This document shows, piece by piece, positions 1 through 5,662 of a stretch of DNA of 5,662 bases. Position numbers and translations under genes: made by a program. The notes beneath the pieces were generated by a model that saw only the letters and a program-made list of their open reading frames with translations, made no database searches and was not told the origin of the DNA. The stretch is taken from the NCBI GenBank assembly GCA_012514415.1, contig JAAZAH010000223.1:1-5662 (forward strand). Direction: 5' to 3'. This stretch comes from Sandaracinaceae bacterium (GTDB taxonomy: Bacteria; Myxococcota_A; Polyangia; Polyangiales; Houyiibacteriaceae). Position 1 is the first letter of the stretch. Each line of letters opens with the position of its first letter.

Positions 1-1640
1 CACCCCAAGGCGAATCAAAAAGAACGAGCGGGGGACCGACGATTGTCTCGCCCCAAAAGACACAGCTCGAGATCAACCCGAGCGATGTCGAGACGAGCCG
101 CGGAACGTTCGAGTTTCCCTCGACCGAGCTGCTTCAGTGTGGAGAGAGGCACTCGATTCCGATCGATCCCGAGGTGTTGCGCGCCAACGCCGATCGCCTG
201 ACAGAGACACTTGCGGATTATGGCGTAAAGGGTCGCGTCGACGAGATTCACCCTGGCCCCGTTGTAACGATGTATGAATTCGAGCCGCAGAGCGGGACGA
301 AGGTCTCCAAGATCGCCGGGCTCGCCGATGATATCGCAATGTCCCTCGCGGCACAGCGCGTGAGGATCGTGGCGCCCATCCCGGGGAAAGCACGCGTCGG
401 ATTCGAGCTCCCGAACGATCATCGCGCTACCGTTTATCTGCGCACCGTCCTCGAGGATAAGCGCTGGCAAAAGCACGACGGGGCGCTTCCTATCGCGCTT
501 GGGCAAGACATCACGGGCCAGCCTGTTTATGCCGATCTCGCAAAGATGCCGCACCTACTCGTCGCAGGCGCGACGGGTGCGGGTAAGAGCGTCGGGCTCA
601 ACGTGATGCTTACGAGCCTGCTTTATAAGCGCACGCCCGATGAGGTTCGCCTCCTGATGATCGATCCGAAGGTGGTCGAGCTGAAGGTCTATGACGACAT
701 TCCGCATATGCTCCTGCCGGTCGTCACCGATATGAATAAAGCGGCGCTCGCGCTCCGCTGGGCGGTCGATGAGATGGAGCGCCGATATCAGCTCTTCGCG
801 GATGCCGGGACCCGCGATATCAAGAGCTACAATAAGAAGGTCGAACGCGTGGAGGCCGGTGAGCTCGAACTCGAAAAACTCGTCCCGGGGCGCGTCGGGA
901 AGGTTCGAGCGCAAGGACCCGACGGCGAAGAGCTTTACCTCGATCCGAGCGACGGCGAAGAGGCCGATGCGCCCGAGATTCCGCCGAAGCTTCCCTATAT
1001 CGTCGTCGTCGTCGATGAGTTCGCGGATCTCATGATGGTCTCGGCCAAGGACGTCGAGGCCTGCATCGCTCGTCTCGCGCAAAAGGCACGAGCTGCGGGG
1101 ATCCACGTCATCCTCGCGACCCAGCGCCCTTCGGTCGATGTGATCACGGGGATGATCAAAGCCAACTTTCCCGCTCGCATCGCCTATAAGGTCAGCCAGC
1201 GCGAGGACTCGAAGACGATCCTTACGCGCCAAGGCGCTGAGCATCTGCTTGGCATGGGCGATATGCTCTACCTCGCCCCCGGTACGAGCGATCTCCTTCG
1301 CGTGCATTCTGCCTTCATCTCGGAAGATGAGGTCCACGCGGTCTGCGATCACCTCCGCACTCAAGGCACGCCCGTTTACGACGAAAACATCACTCGGCCA
1401 CGCGACGAAGACAATGAGGGCATGGGGCTCATCTCCAACGAGGACCTGCCCCTCTACGATCGCGCGGTCCAAATCGTCGCCGAAGCCGGTTCGTGCTCGA
1501 TCAGCCAGCTCCAGCGCCACCTGTCGATCGGTTATAACCGGGCGGCCAAACTCGTGGAACAAATGGAAAAAGAAGGTGTTGTCGGCCCCCCGCCTACAAA
1601 AGCAGGGGGAAGGCGCGAGGTGCTGATTTCTCCCTCTTGA
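1..1640 (+). CDS. ftsK: DNA translocase FtsK, 3' part (start outside window)
   Basis: This is the C-terminal part of the septal DNA translocase that pumps chromosome ends across the division site and activates dimer resolution. The frame is open from the window edge (first full codon at base 3) to TGA 1638-1640, giving 545 visible residues. A GTG at 174 is internal, because the frame before it already reads as the linker and the start of the translocase domain. Numbering from base 3: linker about 1-35, alpha domain about 36-150, RecA-like beta domain about 155-440, gamma winged helix about 485-543. Walker A GATGAGKS is at 189-196 (bases 567-590, Lys195). Walker B ends in Asp338-Glu339 (bases 1014-1019) and is followed by FADLMMV. 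ATQRPSVDVITG and the gamma recognition-helix motif YNRAA (from 511) are intact. The N-terminal membrane helices must lie upstream. A variable, partly acidic insert sits between the Walker motifs at about 276-331. Family assignment is secure; SpoIIIE is the same family under another name. Confidence 0.97.
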   Translation, partial: PQGESKRTSGGPTIVSPQKTQLEINPSDVETSRGTFEFPSTELLQCGERHSIPIDPEVLRANADRLTETLADYGVKGRVDEIHPGPVVTMYEFEPQSGTKVSKIAGLADDIAMSLAAQRVRIVAPIPGKARVGFELPNDHRATVYLRTVLEDKRWQKHDGALPIALGQDITGQPVYADLAKMPHLLVAGATGAGKSVGLNVMLTSLLYKRTPDEVRLLMIDPKVVELKVYDDIPHMLLPVVTDMNKAALALRWAVDEMERRYQLFADAGTRDIKSYNKKVERVEAGELELEKLVPGRVGKVRAQGPDGEELYLDPSDGEEADAPEIPPKLPYIVVVVDEFADLMMVSAKDVEACIARLAQKARAAGIHVILATQRPSVDVITGMIKANFPARIAYKVSQREDSKTILTRQGAEHLLGMGDMLYLAPGTSDLLRVHSAFISEDEVHAVCDHLRTQGTPVYDENITRPRDEDNEGMGLISNEDLPLYDRAVQIVAEAGSCSISQLQRHLSIGYNRAAKLVEQMEKEGVVGPPPTKAGGRREVLISPS

Positions 1641-1656
1641 GGCGCTCGCAGTGAAT

Positions 1657-1676
1657 GTGCTCTCCTGAGGGAGCGT
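1657..1676 (+). terminator. weak hairpin between ftsK and the next gene
   Basis: An inverted repeat starts 16 bases after the ftsK stop. Bases 1659-1664 pair with 1669-1674 (six pairs, one of them G-U) around the loop CTGA, and two more G-U wobbles could extend the stem outward. No T-run follows, so it is not a classical intrinsic terminator. It may attenuate or protect the ftsK message, or be chance in GC-rich DNA. Confidence 0.22.
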
Positions 1677-1684
1677 CCAACGAA

Positions 1685-1690
1685 TAAGGT
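1685..1690 (+). promoter_or_regulatory. ribosome binding site for the AgmX/PglI-tail gene
   Basis: TAAGGT lies five bases before the ATG at 1696 and carries an AAGG core complementary to the 16S rRNA tail. It supports that ATG, which also begins a good signal peptide. Confidence 0.5.
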
Positions 1691-1695
1691 CGATC

Positions 1696-2418
1696 ATGCG
1701 AACGCTCACTCTCCCCCGCCTCATCCTCCTCACACTCTTCGTGGGTTCGCTCCCGGCAGCATCCGCTCAGCGAAATGATCGCCCCTTACTCGAGATCGAA
1801 CGAAGCCATGGCTGCGCGACCGATGCGGCTGCCCGCATCAACCGTCTAAAGGGCCTCTTCGACGAGGCGATCCGCCAATTGAAGCGTGCTCCGGCGGGCA
1901 GCGCCGCGCATCGTGATGCGCTCCGCACCATCGAAGTCCTCGAGGAGCAACTCCGCACCGCCGCGAGCGAGCTCCTCCGCTGCATCCCGAAAGCGAGCCA
2001 ACCCGAACCCGAGCCCGAAGTCGTCAGCACGGGCGAAGGCAATTCGATGGTTCGGGAAAGCGGGCGAGTTCAGCTCAGCACCCGCGTCAGCCTCGTCAAA
2101 GGCGAGCGGATCGATGGAAAAGGGCGGCACCGCTCCGGCGAGATCGCGCGCGCCGTTGTCGACAAGGGACGGGACTTCGTTCGCTGCTATGAGCAGCTGC
2201 TCCTTCGGAGCGATCGGCCCGAGCGCGGCAACCTGGACATTGTGTTTACCGTGGACGATCGCGGCGCGCTCTCCCGGGTGGGCGTTGAAGGCCCGCCTCT
2301 TGGGGATCCTGAATTTCAAAGTTGCCTCCTCAGCGCGGCGCGCTCGATCAAAGCGCCACCCGCTCAAAATGGCTACGCGCGCTATGCCTTCGAGTTCGCT
2401 TTCGGCAGCGCGCACTGA
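1696..2418 (+). CDS. exported protein with AgmX/PglI-type C-terminal domain
   Basis: This is a 240-residue protein with no known specific function. Residues 1-24 form a signal peptide: basic Arg2 and Arg8, a hydrophobic LILLTLFVG core, and a likely cut after Ala-Ser-Ala before Gln25. There is no lipobox Cys, so a soluble periplasmic or secreted product is expected. Residues about 41-98 are charged and helical (coiled-coil-like), flanked by Cys40 and Cys96. A Pro-Glu linker (PEPEPE, 103-108) follows. Residues about 145-236 match the tail pattern of myxobacterial AgmX/PglI proteins: an amphipathic helix ending in CYEQLL (Cys164), then G-N-L-D-I-V-F with D-D-R-G, then D-P-E-F-Q-S-C (Cys210), and a final beta strand. 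That fold resembles the TonB C-terminal domain and is linked in myxobacteria to gliding and envelope proteins. The full AgmX is much larger, with FHA and repeat regions, so only the tail is shared. The ATG has an upstream AAGG. The gene sits between ftsK and bioA. Confidence 0.82.
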   Translation: MRTLTLPRLILLTLFVGSLPAASAQRNDRPLLEIERSHGCATDAAARINRLKGLFDEAIRQLKRAPAGSAAHRDALRTIEVLEEQLRTAASELLRCIPKASQPEPEPEVVSTGEGNSMVRESGRVQLSTRVSLVKGERIDGKGRHRSGEIARAVVDKGRDFVRCYEQLLLRSDRPERGNLDIVFTVDDRGALSRVGVEGPPLGDPEFQSCLLSAARSIKAPPAQNGYARYAFEFAFGSAH

Positions 2419-2454
2419 GTCGGAAGAGCGCACCAAGCCGCGGCTGCTGCTATG

Positions 2455-2460
2455 AAGGAG
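2455..2460 (+). promoter_or_regulatory. strong Shine-Dalgarno of bioA, decides the start
   Basis: AAGGAG is the best ribosome binding site in the window. Two in-frame ATG codons follow, at 2463 (2-base spacing, too close) and 2466 (5-base spacing, acceptable). The spacing favours 2466. The same frame is open further upstream to 2322, but that part overlaps the previous gene and lacks BioA similarity. Confidence 0.7.
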
Positions 2461-2465
2461 CCATG

Positions 2466-3758
2466 ATGAATCGAGACGCGCTCATCGCGAGCGATCGACG
2501 TCATTTATGGCGGCCCTACACTTCTTCCGAAGATCACGAGCGATACGAGCCGCTCATCGTCGAGCGCGCTGAGGGACCTTATCTCTACGATGAGACGGGG
2601 CGTGCGATCCTCGACGCGAGCGGATCGTGGTGGTGTAATAATCTCGGCCATCGCCATCCGCGGATCGTCGACGCCCTCAAGCGTCAGGCCGATCGCTTGA
2701 TGCACTGCTCGTTTGGCGGTTCGACACACGAGACGACGATCGCACTTGCCGAAGAGCTCATCGCGCGCGCACCCGAGGGATTCTCACGCGTCTTCTTCAG
2801 CGACAATGGATCGAGCGCCGTTGAAATTGCTGCGAAGATGGCCTTCCAATACTTCCAACAAAATGGAGCCAAGGCGCGGAGGCGTTTCCTCTCGCTTTCA
2901 GGCGCTTACCACGGCGATACCATCGGCGCGATGAGCCTTGGTTCGGCAAGCGCTTTCCACGCGGTCTTTGACCCGCTGAAATTCGAGGTCGTTCACGCGC
3001 CCGAACCCGAGGACAAAAGCTGGGAGAATGTCGCCCGCTTCATCGAAGAGACGCTCGAGACCGAAGGCGATCAATTCGCCGCACTCATCGTCGAGCCGAT
3101 CGTCCAAGGCGCGGGTGGGATGCGCATCTATCCCAAAGACATCCTGCGGCGCTTTCGCGAAGCGACGAAGGAGGCAGGCGTCCTCCTCATCGTGGATGAA
3201 GTCTTTACCGGATACGGCCGAACGGGCCCCTTCTGGGCGGTCGAACACGCGGGCGTCATCCCCGATCTCATCGCGGCAGCGAAGGGGCTCTCGGCCGGCG
3301 CCCTCCCCTTCGCCGCGACGCTCGCCACCGAAACGATCTACGACGGGTTTCGCGGAGATAAATCGCGCGCGCTCCTTCATGGTCACACGTTCTACGGGAA
3401 TCCGCTTGGCGCCGCCGTCGCACTCGAGACGCTGAAGATCTATCGTGAAGAGAACATCCTCGAGATCGCAAAAGAGCGCGCGAACCAGCTCGAGCGCGGG
3501 ATGCACCAACTCCGCGCCATCGAGGGCGTCAACGGCGTGCGCTCCATCGGAATGGTGGCCGCGCTCGAGCTTGGTGAAGACGGCTATTTCGGTGAACGCG
3601 GCTGGCGTGCGTCGAGGAAGGCGCTCGAGCTTGGTGCGCAGATCCGCCCTCTCGGCGATACGCTCTACCTGGTCCCGCCCCTCAACATCCCTCAAGATGC
3701 GCTCGAGAAGCTGCTCGAGATCACGCGCGCCGCGATCGTGCACAGCCTCGAGGGCTAG
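2466..3758 (+). CDS. bioA: adenosylmethionine-8-amino-7-oxononanoate aminotransferase
   Basis: BioA converts 7-keto-8-aminopelargonate (KAPA) to 7,8-diaminopelargonate in cytoplasmic biotin synthesis, with S-adenosylmethionine as the usual amino donor and pyridoxal phosphate as cofactor. The 430-residue product (431 from the ATG at 2463) is close to E. coli BioA (429). It is a class III, fold-type-I aminotransferase. Counterparts of the E. coli active site are visible: Tyr18 in RPYTS (Tyr17), Trp55-Trp56 (Trp52-Trp53), the Gly-Ser of SDNGSSAVE, Tyr148 and Asp151 in AYHGDT (Tyr144, Asp147), EPIVQGAGGM, Asp244 of VDE (Asp245), Arg252 in GYGRTG (Arg253), Schiff-base Lys273 in AAKGLSAG (Lys274; bases 3282-3284), and Arg394 in the C-terminal RP (Arg391). 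The YHGDT and QGAGGM signatures separate it from other omega-aminotransferases. No other biotin gene is in view. A lysine-using variant (BioK-like) cannot be excluded from sequence alone. Confidence 0.95.
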   Translation: MNRDALIASDRRHLWRPYTSSEDHERYEPLIVERAEGPYLYDETGRAILDASGSWWCNNLGHRHPRIVDALKRQADRLMHCSFGGSTHETTIALAEELIARAPEGFSRVFFSDNGSSAVEIAAKMAFQYFQQNGAKARRRFLSLSGAYHGDTIGAMSLGSASAFHAVFDPLKFEVVHAPEPEDKSWENVARFIEETLETEGDQFAALIVEPIVQGAGGMRIYPKDILRRFREATKEAGVLLIVDEVFTGYGRTGPFWAVEHAGVIPDLIAAAKGLSAGALPFAATLATETIYDGFRGDKSRALLHGHTFYGNPLGAAVALETLKIYREENILEIAKERANQLERGMHQLRAIEGVNGVRSIGMVAALELGEDGYFGERGWRASRKALELGAQIRPLGDTLYLVPPLNIPQDALEKLLEITRAAIVHSLEG

Positions 3759-3770
3759 TCGGCGCTGTCC

Positions 3771-4466
3771 GTGTTATCTTCCGCGACCGTGGCAGCCGAT
3801 TTCGAGCAGGTCTCCGTCAAGAGGCTCGTGAAAACGTACGGGACGACCCGCGCGCTTCGCGGCGTGAGCCACTCTTTTTGTGCGGGAGAGATCACGCACC
3901 TCGAAGGCGAGAACGGGAGCGGAAAAAGTACGCTCCTTCGGCTCATGGCGCTTCTCGGGCGCCCGACCAGTGGCGAGATCTACTTCGGAGATGAGCCTGC
4001 GTCGGAGCCGCAGCGTTTCCGCGCGCAGATCGGATATAGCGGACACGAGCCGATGGTCTATCCCGATCTCAGCGCGCGAGAGAACCTCGATCTCTTCGCG
4101 CGCTTTTACGGCTACCGCGACAAAGAGGAGCGGCTCAAACGCCTCGCGCGTCTGGAGGAGCTCCTTGGGCACGGCGCCTATTTGGGCCGCCCCGCGCGCA
4201 CCTACTCGCGCGGACAGCTTCAGCGCCTCTCGCTGGGTCGTGCTCTCCTTCATTCGCCGCGACTCCTCCTCCTCGACGAGCCAACCAATGGGCTTGATCG
4301 AGAAGGGCTCGAGAGGCTCGGACGGATTCTCGACCAAGAGCGAGCACGTGGAGCCATCATCCTCCTCGTCACACACGACGAGCGCTTCGCTTCAGCGGTC
4401 TGTGATCGACGCATCCGCATCCACCACGGCAAGATTCTAGACGCAGACGCGGCTCCGGGCCCATAG
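3771..4466 (+). CDS. ccmA: heme-exporter-type ABC transporter ATP-binding protein CcmA
   Basis: This is the ATPase subunit of the CcmAB complex, which in system I cytochrome c maturation powers release of heme-loaded CcmE from CcmC at the membrane. The 231-residue product (E. coli CcmA is about 207) holds a complete ABC domain: Walker A GENGSGKST (Lys52, bases 3924-3926), a Q-loop followed by SGHEPMVYPDLSARENL, signature YSRGQ (Ser146), Walker B LLLLDEP (Asp169-Glu170), D-loop NGLD, and H-loop His202 in VTHDE. Signature SRGQ departs from LSGGQ, as is frequent in this subfamily. The assignment rests mainly on the adjacent CcmB-type permease. The GTG at 3771 lies 12 bases after bioA and has no Shine-Dalgarno at useful distance; another GTG at 3789 would still leave about seven residues before the first strand, so the start is uncertain. 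A different short exporter ATPase is the alternative. Confidence 0.87.
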   Translation: MLSSATVAADFEQVSVKRLVKTYGTTRALRGVSHSFCAGEITHLEGENGSGKSTLLRLMALLGRPTSGEIYFGDEPASEPQRFRAQIGYSGHEPMVYPDLSARENLDLFARFYGYRDKEERLKRLARLEELLGHGAYLGRPARTYSRGQLQRLSLGRALLHSPRLLLLDEPTNGLDREGLERLGRILDQERARGAIILLVTHDERFASAVCDRRIRIHHGKILDADAAPGP

Positions 4467-4507
4467 CGAGCCCGTCGCCCCACCCCCAGCTCGAGCTCAC
4501 CCACCTC

Positions 4508-5188
4508 ATGATGACCCTCCTCCGCGCATCACTCCTGGTCGCCGAAAAAGACCTCCGGATCGAATTCCGGACCAAGGAGCTCTTGAGCGCAGCCGGCCTC
4601 TTCGCCGCGCTCGTCGTCTTCATTGCGTCACTGGCGTTCTATCTCGATCCGACGGAGGCACGCCGCATTGCGCCAGGCGTCGTCTATGTCGCAGCAGCGT
4701 TCTCGGGCGTGCTCGCTTTCGGACGAAGCTTTGCGCGCGAGCGCGAGTTCGAAGCCATGCGCGGGCTCCGTCTCACCCCCATCCCCCGCGCGGCGATCTA
4801 CCTCGGAAAATGCATCGCCACGTTCGCGATGCTCTCTCTGATCAACCTAGGTGCACTCCTCCTCGTTGCCCTCTTCTTTCACCTCGATCTCGAGCGACCT
4901 CTTCTCCACGTTGCCGCCTTCTTGCTGCTCACAACCGCTGGCTTCACCGCCGCAGGATGCCTCTTTGGTGCGCTCACCGTCGTAACCCGCGCCCGTGACC
5001 TCATCCTGAGCGTTGTCCTCTTTCCGCTCCTCACTCCGGCAATCCTGATCGGCGTCGTTGGAAGCCGGGAAGCGCTCGATGGAGCCACGGGAAGCGAACT
5101 CGGCGTGTGGTACCTTTTGCTGAGTGCGTTCTTCGCCCTCGCCATCGGCGGTGGGCTCACGCTCTTCGAGCTCCTGATCGAAGATTAG
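4508..5188 (+). CDS. ccmB: heme exporter membrane protein CcmB
   Basis: This is the membrane subunit that pairs with CcmA in cytochrome c biogenesis. The 226-residue product matches the family size (about 220) and has six likely membrane spans near residues 25-46, 55-72, 97-125, 132-158, 164-185 and 198-222. Similarity to E. coli CcmB is visible by eye. RIAPGVVYVAA matches its RIAPGIIWVAA. The cytoplasmic loop REREFEAMRGLRLTPIPR ends in the same leucine-proline pattern. ILSVVLFPLLTPAILI matches the conserved LSILVLPLTIPLLI segment. Two ATG codons in tandem (4508, 4511) could start it. The 41-base spacer after ccmA is C-rich and has no Shine-Dalgarno, so initiation may depend on translation of ccmA or be leaderless-like. 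The usual next gene, ccmC, is absent: the strand switches 3 bases after the stop. Confidence 0.93.
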   Translation: MMTLLRASLLVAEKDLRIEFRTKELLSAAGLFAALVVFIASLAFYLDPTEARRIAPGVVYVAAAFSGVLAFGRSFAREREFEAMRGLRLTPIPRAAIYLGKCIATFAMLSLINLGALLLVALFFHLDLERPLLHVAAFLLLTTAGFTAAGCLFGALTVVTRARDLILSVVLFPLLTPAILIGVVGSREALDGATGSELGVWYLLLSAFFALAIGGGLTLFELLIED

Positions 5189-5189
5189 G

Positions 5190-5219
5190 CTTCAGCGAAA
5201 GCGCTCGATCAAGCTGAGG
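5190..5219. terminator. possible hairpin at the convergent gene ends
   Basis: CTTCAGC (5190-5196) can pair with GCTGAGG (5213-5219), seven pairs including one G-U, with a 16-base loop. It spans the 3-base gap between ccmB and the minus-strand gene and the last codons of the latter. No T-run is present on either strand, so a role as a shared terminator is only a suggestion. Confidence 0.2.
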
Positions 5220-5662
5220 ACGACGGGATTCGACCAGTTAAAAGCGCCGTCGTAGCGAAAGCGAATCAACCCATCGCGATCGATGATCCACGTCTCGGGG
5301 AAGAGCTCCGTGCCGAACTTATCGCGGATGATCTTGAGTTCCGGATCGAAGAGGTGGATGATCCTCGAGTTTGGGGAAAGGATGGAGCGGACTTCATGGT
5401 AGCCTGCGTCAGCCGAGAGTGCGACGATGTCGACATCACCGTATTTCGCGGCGACCTCGGAGAGGGCTTCGAGCGAAGGCATCTCCTCGACGCACGGAGG
5501 ACAAGTGATGGACCAGAAGTTGAGGACCACGACGCGCCCACGACGCTCGCTCAGCTTGAACCGCTCTCCTCGATGATCGACGAGCTCAAAATCGGGAGCC
5601 CGCCGCTCTTTCCCGAGGTAATGCGGCGTCCCCCCCTCGCCACGCATCATCGCCTCGAAGCG
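5192..5662 (-). CDS. TlpA/ResA/CcmG-like thiol-disulfide oxidoreductase (open at window edge)
   Basis: This thioredoxin-fold protein probably reduces disulfides in the periplasm, for example the heme-binding cysteines of apocytochrome c. Counting from the first ATG in view (5650), 152 residues run to TGA 5192-5194. APDFELVD (18-25) is the usual entry strand of AhpC/TSA-TlpA domains. RVVVLNFW leads to the redox motif CPPC (Cys50-Cys53, bases 5492-5503), followed by VEEMPSLEAL. FPETWIIDRDG supplies the cis-proline, and its Pro-Glu-Thr resembles the CcmG/DsbE signature. The residue before the first Cys is Thr, where Trp is normal. No signal peptide is visible from 5650, and the frame stays open to the edge (Arg-Phe-Glu-Ala, all GC-ending codons), so an N-terminal export signal probably lies outside the window. 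A GAGG five bases before the second ATG (5647) leaves a short cytoplasmic form possible. It is convergent with ccmB. Family is secure; the precise subfamily is not. Confidence 0.88.
   Translation of the reverse strand, partial: RFEAMMRGEGGTPHYLGKERRAPDFELVDHRGERFKLSERRGRVVVLNFWSITCPPCVEEMPSLEALSEVAAKYGDVDIVALSADAGYHEVRSILSPNSRIIHLFDPELKIIRDKFGTELFPETWIIDRDGLIRFRYDGAFNWSNPVVLSLIERFR

Noticed and set aside
174..176. GTG as the start of ftsK
   Set aside because: The frame upstream is open to the edge and reads as FtsK linker and alpha-domain sequence (for example FEFPSTELL), so this GTG codes for an internal Val.
999..1016. Short GTC/TCG triplet run
   Set aside because: It encodes the valines of the FtsK Walker B strand and is explained by codon preference, not by an unstable repeat.
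1641..1695. Promoter before the AgmX/PglI-tail gene
   Set aside because: No convincing pair of -35 and -10 boxes could be read in this spacer.
555..1733. Long antisense open frame (392 codons) opposite ftsK
   Set aside because: It lies opposite a gene with full FtsK motifs. Strong third-position GC bias commonly opens the complementary frame, and its product (rich in Asp, Arg and Leu) shows no recognisable domain.
2436..2445. Palindrome AGCCGCGGCT before bioA
   Set aside because: Only ten bases, GC-rich, and not resembling a BirA operator; such palindromes are expected by chance here.
2322..2465. Upstream extension of bioA
   Set aside because: It overlaps the end of the preceding gene out of frame and has no BioA similarity; the AAGGAG at 2455-2460 marks the real start.
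3561..3636. 16-base direct repeat GCGCTCGAGCTTGGTG at 3561 and 3621
   Set aside because: Both copies encode Ala-Leu-Glu-Leu-Gly in frame within bioA using the favoured codons; chance similarity is the simplest explanation.
2898..3743. Antisense open frame (281 codons) opposite bioA
   Set aside because: Same cause: a shadow of a well-supported gene with biased codon use; no domain is visible in it.
1..5662. Very frequent CTCGAG and CGATCG hexamers
   Set aside because: They arise mainly from favoured codon pairs such as CTC-GAG and GAT-CG in coding DNA. Without genome-wide counts there is no ground for a special motif.

Overview
The window is dense, high-GC coding DNA with strong G/C preference at third codon positions. 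It holds five genes on the plus strand and one convergent gene on the minus strand at the right edge. The content suggests a Gram-negative bacterium of the former Deltaproteobacteria, most likely Myxococcota or a relative. The main pointer is a secreted protein ending in the AgmX/PglI-type (TonB-like) tail, a domain typical of myxobacteria. Cytochrome c maturation exporter genes and a TlpA-like thioredoxin agree with a cell that has a periplasm. The taxonomic call is inference.

Layout: (1) 1-1640 is the 3' part of ftsK, the DNA translocase for chromosome segregation at the division septum; its start and membrane segment lie outside the window. (2) 1641-1695 is a short spacer with a weak hairpin and a ribosome binding site. 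(3) 1696-2418 encodes a 240-residue exported protein with a helical, charged N-terminal half and an AgmX/PglI-like C-terminal domain. (4) 2466-3758 is bioA, the biotin-pathway aminotransferase, with every active-site residue checked against E. coli BioA present. (5) 3771-4466 and 4508-5188 are ccmA and ccmB, the ATPase and membrane subunit of the CcmAB heme-exporter-type ABC transporter. (6) 5192-5662 on the minus strand is a TlpA/ResA/CcmG-like thiol-disulfide oxidoreductase, open at the window edge, whose stop lies 3 bases from the ccmB stop.

The plus-strand genes are closely spaced (55, 47, 12 and 41 bases) and may be co-transcribed, although their functions (division, an unknown envelope role, biotin synthesis, cytochrome c maturation) are unrelated. 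The last three bases of spacing put a CcmG-like thioredoxin tail to tail with ccmAB, so the right part looks like a dispersed piece of a cytochrome c maturation locus. No RNA gene, mobile element, CRISPR array or phage gene was seen, and no gap exceeds 55 bases. I find no convincing undescribed system; the findings are modest oddities within an otherwise ordinary housekeeping region.
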